A stretch of 64,000 nt of DNA from Glebionis coronaria (lineage: Eukaryota > Streptophyta > Magnoliopsida > Asterales > Asteraceae). Each line of letters starts with the position of its first letter. The first letter of the stretch is position 1. The DNA lies in contig CM046882.1 of the NCBI GenBank assembly GCA_025667525.1, positions 219,588,592-219,652,591 on the forward strand. Reading direction: 5' to 3'. This document shows, piece after piece, positions 21,855-33,840 of this stretch. Both the position numbers and the translations under genes were made by a program. Under the pieces are notes generated by a model, which made no database searches, had not been told where the DNA came from, and worked only from the letters and a program-made list of their open reading frames with translations.

Positions 21855-23840
21855 TCAAGGCATCATGACCAAAGCATCGGCGAAACTTACATTAAGGTGC
21901 AACTCACGAAACGTTTTCATAAAAAGCTCAAATTGATAGTTGTCGCGCTCTTGTCGTTTCTCCTTCCTAAGTCTCGATGGGTAAGGCAAGGGTGGTGTGG
22001 GTTGGGGCGTAGGCATAGCTTTTGGAATCTCGGGTTCCAATGTTGGTAAAGGGTCGACCGTAGGTGTGGCATGAGCAGTACTTTGTGGGCTTGAAATATG
22101 CTCCTTTTCGACCACCACCTCGGGTTCTTCCTCAATTTCCTCCACCGTTGGAGTAACTTGTTGAGGAGTCGGCTCTTTAAGTGTCTTACCACTTCGTGTG
22201 GTAATCACTTTCATCTCTCCCTTCGGGTTTGAAACGGTGTTACTAGGAAGACCACTCGAAGTATAGGCTTTGTTCCCCATGACGGCTTCTAAAATGGCAT
22301 TAAGCTTAGCATCTTGACTATTAAACTTCAAATCTTGACTAGCGGCTTTTTGGTCAATTCTTTGTTGAAGCCTAGCATGACTTTGTTCAATCTTATTGTT
22401 TTGACCTCTAATTTGATTAGCAAAATCATTTTTCAACTCATTTCTCATGTTAAGATTTTCCTTCACAAAATTAGCCAACTCCTTGGTGTTTTTAGCCGTG
22501 TCCCTAGCTTGACTAGCCAATTGCTCTTGAATGTTTTCCAAAATCTTATCATTTTCCATGGCGTAATTCAAAAATTCCATTGGAAGTTCTTTAGTGTAAA
22601 CATTTTGAAGACCTTGACTTGTGTTTTGAAAATTACGGTTTTGATTTTGATTTTGCAATTGGCTACTAGTTCCTTGATTCCCATAGTTGTTATTACCCTT
22701 AAAATTGTTCCTTTAATTGCTTTGGTAACTAACTTGATTGTTTCGATAATTGTTAGCATTTTGATTTGGTGGAAAACCCGGTGGAGTCAATTGATTAGTG
22801 CGAGGAACTTGACCGTTTTGGTTATAAGATCCCGCGGCCGCGAAGGCACTCGAAGTGTTACCACCGTTGGTAATGCACTCGGAATAATCGTGAGCTCCAC
22901 CACAATACATACAAGAAACCTCAACCGCTTTAGCCGTAGCGGGAGTGGGTTGTTCACCAACTTTAAACTCAATTAACAATCCTTTCAACTTATCAAAAAT
23001 CTTGTTCTCCAAATTAGCCTCGATTTGGCAAGCATCAATGGTATGTGACAATGAAGGCGAAGGTGTAGACGAAGTCTTATGAACACTCGACGTGCTACGA
23101 GGACTATAGACCTTAGACCTATTCTCAATGATTAACAATGCTTCCTCGACCGTCTTACACAAAAAATTACCACCCGCGGCGGCATTAAGATAATCACGCT
23201 CATGATCGTTCAAGCCATTGTAAAACGTGTCAATTTGATGCAAGTCGGAAAAACCATGATGAGGACATTCGTGCAACATTTCCTTAAACCTATTCCAAGC
23301 CGTTGAAAAACTCTCATTATACTCTTGTGAAAACTTTGAAATCTCGTTTTTCAAGTGCGTAGTCTTAGAGGGCGGAAAAAATTGGTTCACGAATTTTGAA
23401 ACGAGATCCTTCCACGTCAATATAGAATTGGGTGGCTCTTTCTCTAACCAAATTTTTGCGGGCTCCGCTAAGGAATACGGAAAAAGCATCATCTTAATCG
23501 AGTCGTTAGAGACGTCCTTAAACTTGCAAGTGGCGGTGAGACGATTAAATTGGCGAATGTGGTTATGAGGGTTGTCCTTTTCGTCACCTCGAAACTTGTT
23601 GTTTTGAATCATGGACAACAAACCCGTCTTAACCTCAAAATTCTCCGCAAGGATAGCGGGAATCACAATCGCTTCTCCATAACCCTCGGTGGATGCTTGA
23701 AGCAACTCCATCATAGTTCGATTAGCCATGGGTGCTTCTTTCACTATAATGGGTTCGTCAATAGGAGACTCCTCACTAGTAGGAGTGATTGATTTGTTTC
23801 TTCGTTTACGAGAACGTCTTGCTTTGGAGCGAGTTTGCAT
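21855..23840 (-). pseudogene. Element B gag, broken
   Basis: I chose ATG 23840 (MQTRSKARRSRKRRNK), because the frame extends further upstream only from a non-ATG codon. A basic N-terminus is followed by the Athila gag core (about residues 40-250), with PLAIL-type helices, NHIRQFNRL and KIWLEKEPPNSILTWKDL. A zinc knuckle CMYCGGAHDYSEC lies near residue 310. Then comes a Gln/Asn-rich stretch and a coiled-coil-like segment. TAA at 22713-22715 falls in the Gln/Asn-rich part, and TGA at 21855-21857 separates gag from protease in the same frame. Gag would build the particle and bind element RNA. Element C encodes a very similar gag. Confidence 0.9.
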
Positions 23841-24566
23841 AAACGTCACGTACAACGAGAAGGCGAGCAAAGAAGATTCTTTTTGGTGTTTTTACTTTTT
23901 CAATTTTTTTGTGGTTTTTGATTGTTTTTACTTATTTTGGATTTTTGGAATGTATTTGGTAGACACAAATCTACAAATCTCCTCCTTAATCAAATCTCTT
24001 GATTAAAGAAGCCTCAAGGAATCAAAACGATCACGTGAGTGAACGCCTTCGATGACTTTAGAACGATGGTGGAACACCAAATCGTTCAAGAGGGTTTAAT
24101 CAATAGAAACCAAGAAAATATATATGATACTTAAGTAATACTTTGGGCGGCAAAACCCTCGATTAGCTTTCAAAATCAAAATATGCACAAGCAAGCGGAG
24201 GAAACGAGGCGGCGCGAAGCACTTAAGAGCCTTTTTCCTTTAGGTCGTGAAATACAACCGCCTTATACCCACCTTATAGTTTGTATTTCTCAAAATCGAG
24301 CTTCACGAAAGTATTTATCTATTTTTGCCTTTTTCTTTGGTTTGAGATTCGAATACAATGATTGGGTAATGACCTCCCAAGTCAAGGTTGTGATTTCTCA
24401 CGTATTTGGAGTACTTGTAAATTTATTGTTCTACGTATACAATATAGTCATAGTATTCACACAAAAACCAAAAAACGATAATACGTATTAGTAGAGTGCT
24501 ACTAATACAAATACTAATTATGGCTAATATAAAAACAACAATGGTTCAATCAAAACACAACACGCC
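23841..24566 (-). other. 5' leader of element B
   Basis: About 725 bp between primer site and gag ATG. Matched by 33114-33840 of element C in opposite orientation. No ORF is supported. Confidence 0.7.
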
Positions 24567-24584
24567 TCCCCGGCAGCAGCGCCA
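24567..24584 (-). other. Primer binding site of element B
   Basis: In sense TGGCGCTGCTGCCGGGGA, close to the complement of tRNA-Asp 3' end, the usual primer of Athila elements. It lies three bases from the 5' LTR. Confidence 0.85.
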
Positions 24585-24587
24585 AAA

Positions 24588-27500
24588 TAATTGTCGTAAA
24601 ATTACACTCGTTTAGGAAAACGAGGCAAAAGCGATAAGTATTAAGTGTTCGTTTAGGAAAACGAAAGCACTTATGACCCTTTGTGTGGGATCGTTCTCAA
24701 GGAGGCTATTGCGTTGTGTTAAGAATTGATTTTTGATTTGTTTGTGATTATATTGATATAAGAAAAGAAAGAAAAAGACGAATAATGCTAAAAATACCCC
24801 TAAGTCGTAAAAAACGCAAAATCGTAAAATTTGACAAAACTAAAAACTATTCCAAAAAGTACTAAAAAATTATCTTAAATGAAGAAAATTGTAAAGATTA
24901 CAAAATTGAAAACCAAATTATCTAAAACTTTTTTATAATTTTATATTAATTATTAAAGTTAAAGAAAAATCTTAAAATTAAATTAAATTAAAAATTAACT
25001 AAAATGAAAACTTTTTGGATTGTAAACCTAAAACCTATTAATTAAAACCTAAAAATGATTTTTGAAAATTTTTAAAACTAATTTGACTATTTTTAATCTA
25101 TTTTATAAAAAACGGGTGATTAAAAATTATTTTAAAAATAAATGAAGAAAGTTAAAAATTCAAACTTGGGCCAGAAAAATCCTAAGTTGACTAACTAACA
25201 ATAGAAAAATGAAAATGCACAAAATTGATTAACTAATAAGCTCCTATGAGCTTGTTAAGCTACGGCTTAAATAAATAAGCCCAAACTAGAAAGGTGTTAG
25301 ATAGGTTTTGCCTTGAGACTTTATCAGTAAAAGTCCCAAGGGCGAGCGGTAGTGTGTGTGTGCTTTGGCAGTGGTGGCGCAGGTTCGAGTCCTTGCCACG
25401 CCAAAATTTTTCAAATATTTTTTTTTTATTTTTCTTTTTACCCCACTTGTTACACAGTCACTACTACTTACCAAAACACCAACACTTGTCTAATTTTAAG
25501 CTAGAATCACCCTAATTTGAATCAAACAAGCCCAGACATGGAATCCCTTTTTTTTCTTCATTGTTATCTGTTTTTTTGTTGTGTTCTTTATGGACAGTCA
25601 AAACCCCCACTTGCAGTTGGCTTGTGGGGGTGTATCAAGCAAGCAGAAAGCACAAGAAACAAATACGGACACAAAATGACTGATACACAAGCAAAATCAG
25701 GAAACAAACAGGTTGTAATCACTTATACAAATGCAATCCAAACTATCAGACAACTACTGAGTCATGCCATATAGTGCAAATAAGCAAACCCAATGTCTTA
25801 CGGAATGATGTTCAGAAACAATAAGCACGAGAAAAGGTAATCTAACCAAATGAAACTCTAACACATTCTAAGTAGAAGGCAAATATGTATATGGTAAAGT
25901 TTAGCAGCCTATGCAAGCAGGTATGAGACTACACTCATGCGTTAAACAGATTAAAACCAACAATATTTGTAAACTAGTAAAAAAAACTCTCCTAATCTAA
26001 TGCAAGCATGCCTCGATAATCATACTAACTGACTTCTAGCAAATTAACAACCTACTAAGCACAATCTAGGTCCTAAGCACCCTCACAAAATGGCAAGTAG
26101 TAGTGTGAATTTCAAATTTCAGTCAGGAAGATTTCAGAATCCTAACCATAATCGAAAGCAAACCATACATCCTATATCCAACTTGCATCAACTAAATGAA
26201 CCTAGTTATACTCCAATTAGCAGACTGATCAAAATGAACAATATCACTTCTAGCATGCACCAACACAAATCAACTTGATAACATAAAAAGAACACATGAT
26301 TTTACACACACAAAAAATATATCAGCAGGCTAACATTTCTAAAACATTTAAATGATAAGCAACATGAATATGAAAAATAAAAAAGAGGAAGGAGAATATT
26401 ATACCTACCCCTGCTTACATCCAACAGGGGTCAGCTATGCTCCCCTGAACTCGACCAACTACTAGGTTCGAGGCAGGGGTGTCTTGGACAGAAATAAAAG
26501 GCGAGGGTGTTCGTTGGGGTTCAACAACTGAACCGAACACCAAGTATGAGTGGAAGGGCTTCTAAGAATAACAAATGAATCCAAGAACTGAGTTCTTGGA
26601 TTGTTAGTTTAATAGATAAATAGTACACTCACTTACGTTCCGAAAACCCCTTTTTTTCTCAAAACTTGAACTTGAAAAACTTATGATTTTCTGAAAAATA
26701 AGAAAAAGAAACCAAAAAAATGGATGAGTATTGCCAGCCTCACAAGAGTCTAACCTTTACCAAGATACCCACTAAGACTTGATATAAACTCTATATCAAG
26801 TCTTCGTGGTCATATCCCAATACCAGCCATAAACCCATTTGTGACTTTGTCAAAACTCAACTCAGAAGTAGCGTAAATTCATTCAATTTAGTTAAAAGAG
26901 AAACAACAGAAATAAAACAATCTTTTCAGTAAACTTAAAAGAAATAAAACCCAACTTAACCTGTCACTTATGTTTGATCCTCAATTAGAAGATCAAACAT
27001 ATATGATCCAAACTTAAGTTATGGTACACAGATTTATATCGAACTCTTTCAACAAAAGCTAAAGACTTGTAATAACTTCAACCACAAACATAACATAAAA
27101 GAAACTGAAATTAATTGGGGACTTGTTTTCTTTCAACAAATACTAAACCAGATTTTCATTCATTCGAATATGGGATTTACAAGCAAGTGAACCAAAAGAA
27201 AACAAGAACAACCTCTAAAGCTAATCCTACCACCCTTTATATAGGGTTTACAAGACTGTTCTAGAAAGTAAAAAATGCTAACCCTAATTGATGAAAAATC
27301 TAGAAATACCCTTGTAAGATTCAGATCATTAGTCGAATATGCTTGGTCTTGATTCTCCCTTTTGAATTTGTCCAAAAGTCATGTGATTTTTGCCTGTGAT
27401 GAGATGATCTTGAGCGTTGAATTTGATGTGGGAAATAAGCAATCCTTCTAAACCCTTGATCTTCTGCCATCCTTTGTCTTGTTCTTCATATGGAGACAAA

Positions 27501-28464
27501 CCGTGAGCTGGTGGGGGGACCAAATGGAGATGTAGACAGATTCTCGGTGAGGTAATTAGCTGGGTGTGGGGTAAATCAAACATAATCATAGGTAATTTAG
27601 ATTTCCCCTATGATTTGTTCAAAGTGGTGATTAGGGTTTATGGGTAAAGTTGTGTGTTTTGATCTGGTAGTTTAGGTTAAGACGTGTTTAAGAGGAAAAA
27701 CACGTTTAATAATAAACGTGTGTTGTAAAAAAAATGAGTCAACCGGGTTTGGGTGAGGGGTATGGGTAAACGGGTATTCAAGTCGGGTTATGGTGACGTG
27801 TCACGTGATGGTTGGTTGGTGGAGTTTGTTTGTCTCCCAAGAATGCCCCCCAATGTTTTCCCTTTTCTTCACTTTGTAAATATTAGTCAAAACTTTGATT
27901 TCCCTTTATAATAAGTATGGAGTACTTGTCAAATTTGGCACAAGGATTTTATAAGCTTGAAACAAGGACCAAACATGTAAATTCTTCAATATTCAAGGGC
28001 TGTTTTTGACATGTCTTCATAATTTAAGGCTTTGACTTGTTTGTTGACTTCTTGGAGGACCATTATTGACAATTTAGTTTTGTTGAGGGACTAAATTTGC
28101 CAATTCTTCAAAGTTAAGGGTCCTTTTTGTAATTTTGACAAACTTTAGGGACCAAACTTGTAATTATGAAGATACAAGGGTATAAAGTGTCAATTCTTCA
28201 AACATGGAGGACCCTTCTTCAAAATTCTTCAAATCTTCAAGGGTTTTCTTTGGAAAATTCTTCATTAGGGCTTGGTTCATTGTGCGGCTTCGTTTCCCGT
28301 GTTCGTTTTTGCATGATTCTTGTGATCTTTTGTCATTTTCTCAATATCCGTACCTAAAATACACAAGTAACAAACACAAGCATATATTTGGGTATTTTAG
28401 TGATATTTAATGCATTTTAAGCCCTATTTGGACGATGAGACTATGTATAAAAGCAGTCTCATCA
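24588..28464 (-). repeat. 5' LTR of element B
   Basis: 3877 bp, matching 439-4314. Its element-sense end is TA instead of CA, a single base change from the 3' copy. A TATATAAAG box at 27235-27243 would drive leftward transcription. The flanking ATTCC (28465-28469) is the TSD. Confidence 0.95.
25336..25404 (+). other. tRNA-like segment with B-box, second LTR copy
   Basis: GGTTCGAGTCC at 25382-25392 with the same A-box-like upstream sequence as in the other LTR. The base after GAGTCC differs (T instead of G), which weakens a T-stem. Confidence 0.4.
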
Positions 28465-28469
28465 ATTCC

Positions 28470-29631
28470 TACTCGTCACGTTACATGGTGGAGAGTTTGT
28501 ATAGACTATCGCAAACTCAATGATGCTACGAGAAAGGATCATTTTCCCCTTCCTTTTATAGATCAAATGCTTGAACGTCTAGTGGGTAATGACTATTACT
28601 ACTTCTTAGACGGTTTCTCCGGGTATTTCCAAATTCCCATCGATCCCAAAGACCAAGAGAAAACCACATTCACTTGTCCTTATGGAACATTTGCTTACAA
28701 ACGAATGCCTTTCGGCTTATGCAATGCTCCTGGGACATTCCAAAGGTGTATGATGGCTATCTTCCATGACATGGTTGAAGAAACTATGGATGTCTTCATG
28801 TATGATTTCTCGTTCTATGGTGATTCTTTCTCTCGTTTCCTTGCCAATTTGGAACGCATGCTTAAGCGGTGTGAAGACACTCGCCTTGTTCTAAATTGGG
28901 AAAAATGCCATTTCATGGTAAAAGAAGGCATTGTTCTTGGACACAAAATCTCCAAACCCGGTCTTGAAGTGGACCGTGCTAAAGTCGATGTTATTGCAAA
29001 ATTGCCTCCACCTTCAACCGTGAAGGGTGTGAGAAGTTTCCTTGGTCATGCGGGCTTCTATCGTCGATTCATTCAAGATTTTTCTAAAATCGCTCGCCCG
29101 ATGACCCACCTCTTGGAAAAAGATACTCCTTTCATCTTTTCTAAAGAGTGTCTTGAATCCTTCAATCTTCTTAAGGATAAGCTAACTAAGGCACCGGTCT
29201 TGGTTTCCCCTAATTGGGAGCTACCTTTTGAATTGATGTGTGATGCTAGCGACTTTGCTATTGGAGCGGTTTTGGGCCAAAGAGTGAACAAACACTTCCA
29301 ACCAATCCATTACGCTAGCAAGACAATGAGGGGGGCTCAATTGCATTATACCACTACCGAAAAAGAGATTTTAGCTGTAGTGTATGCTTTTGAGAAATTC
29401 TGCCCCTATCTTGTTCTTTCCACCACCATCGTGTACACCGATCATTCCGCGTTGAAGTACTTGTTGACTAAGCAAGATTCTAAGCCAAGACTTCTTCGTT
29501 GGGTTTTGCTCCTTCAAGAATTCAACACTGAAATTCGTAACAAGAAGGGCGCCGAAAACCTAGCCGCGGATCATCTAAGTAGACTTGAGGATCCTTATCA
29601 AGGGGATCATCCAAATCAAGAGATCAATGAC
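28470..29631 (+). pseudogene. Element A pol: RT and RNase H segment
   Basis: This resumes the frame cut at base 438. RT motifs are [22 protein letters not shown] and [16 protein letters not shown]. The catalytic box reads FMYDFS where B has FMDDFS, so the first catalytic Asp is Tyr and the polymerase would be dead. RNase H follows, with [28 protein letters not shown] and [10 protein letters not shown]. The end, [16 protein letters not shown], leads to the connection domain. The frame is open to 29631, where element C interrupts it after a complete codon. Another oddity is TWWRVC where the lineage has TGWRVC. An apparent upstream start at 28435 lies in B's LTR and is spurious. Confidence 0.92.
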
Positions 29632-32600
29632 TGATGAGACTGCTTTTATACATGGTCTCATCGTCCAAATCGGGCTTAAAATGCATAAAATATCATTAAA
29701 ACTGCCAAATATATGCTCGTGTTTGTTACTTGTGTATTTTTAGGTACGGATATTGAGGAAATGGCAAAAGATCACAAGAATCATTCAAAAACGAACACGG
29801 GAAACGAAGCCACACAATGAACCGGGCCCAAGTTTTGAATTTCCAAAAATGCCCTTGAAGAATTGAAGATTGTCAAGTTTGGTCCCTCAACTTTTGAAGA
29901 TTTACACTTTATACCCCTCAAATATTCAAAACTATGAATAGGGTCCCTAAAGTTTGAAGACTATACAAGATCAGCCCTTGGAAAATGAAGAATATGCATT
30001 AATGGCCTTTGTTTCAAGTTACAAAGTATTTGTGCCATAAATGACAAGTTGCCAAAAGTTGATAAAGGGAAAATGGGCGTGGATAGCTATTATTCACAAA
30101 GTAAACAAAAATGAAAACCTTGGGGGCCTTATCTGCCAAGACATCCAAACTTACCCCTCCTATCACAACCTCCTACGTCACCCCACTCAACCATCCCACC
30201 AATCACCTTCCTCCAACCCTCCACGTCACACCCAACCACTACTTAAATAACTGATTTATTTAATCAGTTATAACCCTTCCCACCAAAACAACAATTTAAA
30301 AACCTTAATCCCCAATTTGGATTAAACACCCTTAATTCCCCCCACGAACCCTAATTTTCTCCAGACCCAATTGGACCAAGAACAAAGGGTTTTTCCCTTA
30401 ATTGCTCCAGATTGATGATTAAACCCTTTCTCACCAAAACCCACATTCCAAATCACCACAAGACACACCCATGTGTCTTGTGGGACCCACCCCTGCTCAC
30501 GTCTTTTTCCCCCAAACCCAAGAGTGGACAAGATAAACGTCCAGGATTCTTCTCTTGGCCTCCAAGGAGTTTTTGACATCCCAAGATCAAAAACACAACT
30601 GGCATGTCAACATCCTTCACAAGATGACATTTTGACTGAAAAATCAAGGGGCATTTTAGGATTTTTATACATTAGGGTTTCAGTTTACTATTATTTTAAT
30701 CCTAGGCCTAGAATGTTCTGTTTAAGCTTATAAAAGGGAGTCGACTTGTGACCCCTTTTCTTTGTTCCATATTTTACTCAAAAAAAATTGTAATCTTTTT
30801 AAATATTTATAAAGTTTGGTATTTGTGTTTGAAACAAGTGTAATTCCTTTTATGAGTTTTAGAAATTGATATATTTTTGTTGAGTGAAAATCTGAGTTCC
30901 ATATCATTTGTGTAACACTTGTGTGTTGAAGTTTGAATTTTCAAAAAAGTTTCATGTTTGCTCAAATTTCAGAAACTTAAGTCTCCAAAGAAGTGAAAGT
31001 GGATTTGGAGTTTTAAGCTTGTGAATTTGTTCTTGGTTTGTTACCTTTCCATTGGTTTAAAGGTTTTTCAGTTGTGAAAAAAGTTTATAAGTTTTCAGAA
31101 AATCAGTTATATTGGATATTGTGCATTTTTGTGTTTCCATTTTTCTTAGCAGGGTTCATTGTTGATTGTTTGTTGTCCAAGGTCCAGCACAAGCCCGAGC
31201 TTGTGGGAGGTGGTTAAGCAACCACTGAGGGACTTGGATGTAAGTCCCTCAAGGTAAAAATTCCTTGTTTCAGTTTCATTTTCAGAAAGTGTGAATTTTG
31301 CAAGAATTGTGAAAGGCTGCTTGTTTGTGTGTTTTACTTGCTTGATTAGGTGCTTTGATGATTGTTATGCATGTTTAGAAGGTTTAAAATCAGTTTGGTA
31401 TAGATTGGATGTGATTTGGTTAGAAAAAATTTGATTTCAGAAACTTAAAGGGGTGTTTGGATTTGAGTTTTAAGCTAGGGATATTGAGTGCTTTTGGTTT
31501 AAAAATCATCTAGACACACTTAATAGGTTGCTAATATATAATATGTGTATTTGAGTTTCAGTTTGTTGAAGATTTAACCAAAGTTACATGATAAAAAGTT
31601 CAAAAACATAGCATAAATCTGCATGCCATTTTTCTACTTGTTTTATGTGAACTTGAGCCATCATATCTTCATATTTGTTAGAATTAAGGTTGCTTGAGGG
31701 TTTGTGATTGCTCATATGTCATTTGGGGAGTTTGTATGATAGATATTAGCCATTGAAAATCATTTTGGTGCCAAGTTTATCAGCATAGTACACTCAGACC
31801 TTCAGTATTGCTTAATCAGAAACTTTGTGGCTTATTTGTGAAGAATTTTGTGAAGTGATTGCTTGTTTTTTGTGTATAATCTGACTCCTTATACTCAACT
31901 GAGTATAAGGGTGCCTTTTTGTCCAAAATAAGCTATCAAATAAGCTTTCCTAAGCTTATTGGTCTCCTGACCAAAAATATACACTAGCAGTGGGAACATC
32001 ATTCCCCCTGCTTGTGCAAAAGTTTCCCCTGCTATACAACAGGACAGAACACCAACACATGTCACTATCATATTTTTTTTTTGTCTTTAGTGGGTGATTT
32101 TAGGAGTTAGGACCTGATTTTTGTTTTGTTATTCTTCTTATTTTATTTCTGAATTTTTAGTTTAATTAAAATTTTTATCACTGTTCATTTTATATTTTTT
32201 AGATTAATTAGTATTTTTAATTAACTTTAAAGTTTCTGTTTTTGGAATTTAGTGCGAAAAAGTAATATTTTTCAGTTTAATCAATTTTCCTGGACTTAGA
32301 ATATTATTTTAAGATTTTTGGTTAAAAAAGATTTTACTGTTCATCTTTTTATTATTTTTTAGAATTAATTTAACTTAATTAGGGTTTTAATTAAACTAGT
32401 TTTGTCTTTTAGTGGTAAATTTTATATTTTTCAATCTTTTTCATTTTTCTACTGTTCATTAGAGTAAATTAGGATTTTTAAAATTGGTAGATTATTTTTA
32501 GCATTATTTTATTATTTTTTATAATTATTTTAGTTTAAAAATAGTTTTTAGTAATTTAAAAATAGAAAAATAGTTTTTGAAAATTAGGAAAAATACTTTT

Positions 32601-33091
32601 TAGTCTTTAGATAATATAAGTAAGTTATTTGTTCAATAAAATCATATTTTCGACATTTTGATTAATTATATTTAATTTTAGGGCTTTAATTAGCATTTAA
32701 AATTGAATATTTAATTAATAAAAGGTTTTAAAATATTTTTATTGGATTTTATTTCTTATTTATATTATTTTGGACTTGTTTTAGCTTTTAATTAATTTTT
32801 TAGGAATTTTTAGGTTAAAATTTTAAAATTGTGTAGTTTTTACGGTTTTACGTGAACGCGTTTTCGTCTTAGCTCGATCCGTTTTTGTAACCGTCTTTTC
32901 TTTCCTTTCTCATTTCTATTCTCTTTTGTTGTTAATAATCACAAACAAAATCAATTCATTACACAACACACGTGCCTCCTTGAGAACGAACTCACTCTTA
33001 GGGTCTTACACACACGGTTTTCCTAAATCGTCGTGCTCACTTGCCCTATTTATTGCTCTTTTCCTAAAGAATGGTACAAACACCAATATCA
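29632..33091 (+). repeat. 5' LTR of element C
   Basis: The start carries an 8-bp inverted repeat GATGAGAC/GTCTCATC (29633-29662). The TATA box is at 30729-30736. A very AT-rich tract lies at about 32090-32830. The first ~200 bp and the end resemble element B's LTR in inverted orientation. Small ORFs inside (for example 30.0-30.7 kb) recur in the 3' copy and show no known domain. Confidence 0.95.
30729..30736 (+). promoter_or_regulatory. TATA box of element C 5' LTR
   Basis: TATAAAAG in AAGCTTATAAAAGGGAGT. The same site occurs at 40077-40084 in the 3' LTR. It would drive rightward transcription of C. Confidence 0.65.
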
Positions 33092-33095
33092 TTTT

Positions 33096-33113
33096 TGGCG
33101 TCGCTGTCGGAGA
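33096..33113 (+). other. Primer binding site of element C
   Basis: TGGCGTCGCTGTCGGAGA, four bases after the LTR end. It resembles the tRNA-Asp site of B with a few changes. Confidence 0.8.
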
Positions 33114-33840
33114 GGCGTGTTGTGTTTTGATTGAACCATTGTTGTTTTTTATATTAGCCATAATAGTATTTGTATTAGTAGCACTCTACTAATACGTATT
33201 ATCGTTTTTCGGTTTTTGTGTGAATACTATTACTATATTGTATACGTAGAACAATAAATTCACAAGTACTCCAAATACGTGAGCAATCACAACCTTGACT
33301 TGGGAGGTCATTACCCAATCATTGTATTCGAATCTCAAACCAAAGAAAAAAGGCAAAAATAGATAAATACTTTCGTGAAGCTTAATCTTGATAATACAAA
33401 CTATAAGGTGGGTATAAGGCGGTGGTATTTCACGACCTAAAGGAAAAAGGCTCTTAAGTGCTTCGCGCCGCCTCGTTTCCTCCGCTTGCTTGTGCGTATT
33501 TGATTTTGAGAGTAATCGAGGGTTTTGCCGCCCAAAGTATTATTACATATCATATATATTTTCTTGGTTTCATTTGATTAAACCCTCTTGAACGATTTGG
33601 TGTTCCACCATCTTTCTAAAGTCATCGAAGGCGTTAACTCCACGTGATCGTTTTCATTCCTTGAGGCTTCTTTAATCGAGAGATTTGATTAAGGAGGAGA
33701 TTTGTAGATTTTTGTCTACTTAATACATTTCACTAATTTCCAAAAAAGTTAATACCATCAAAAACCACAAAAAAAATTGAAAAAATACAAAATACCAAAA
33801 AGAATCTTCTTTGCTCGTCTCCTCGTTGTACGTGACGTTT
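33114..33840 (+). other. 5' leader of element C
   Basis: About 730 bp without a supported gene, matching the leader of B in opposite orientation. Confidence 0.7.

Larger units (their letters stand above)
439..28464 (-). mobile_element. Athila-type Ty3/gypsy element B, minus orientation, interrupted by copia D
   Basis: Two long direct repeats (439-4314 and 24588-28464) are the LTRs. In element sense they start TGATGAGAC and end CAATCA (3' copy) or CAATTA (5' copy). The flanking 5-bp TSD is ATTCC (434-438, 28465-28469). The primer site next to the right LTR and the purine tract next to the left LTR both show minus orientation. Internal order in sense is leader, gag, protease, RT, RNase H, integrase and a long non-coding 3' region. 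Copia element D sits about 55 bp from the 3' LTR. Without D the element is roughly 16 kb. The LTR pair differs by a few percent by eye, and all ORFs are broken. Confidence 0.95.

Noticed and set aside
28435..28469. ATG start of the RT frame in A
   Set aside because: These bases belong to B's LTR and the TSD. The true frame comes from 2-438.
30041..30733. Short ORFs repeated at 39389-40081
   Set aside because: They lie in the LTRs of C and differ by substitutions with no sign of coding constraint.
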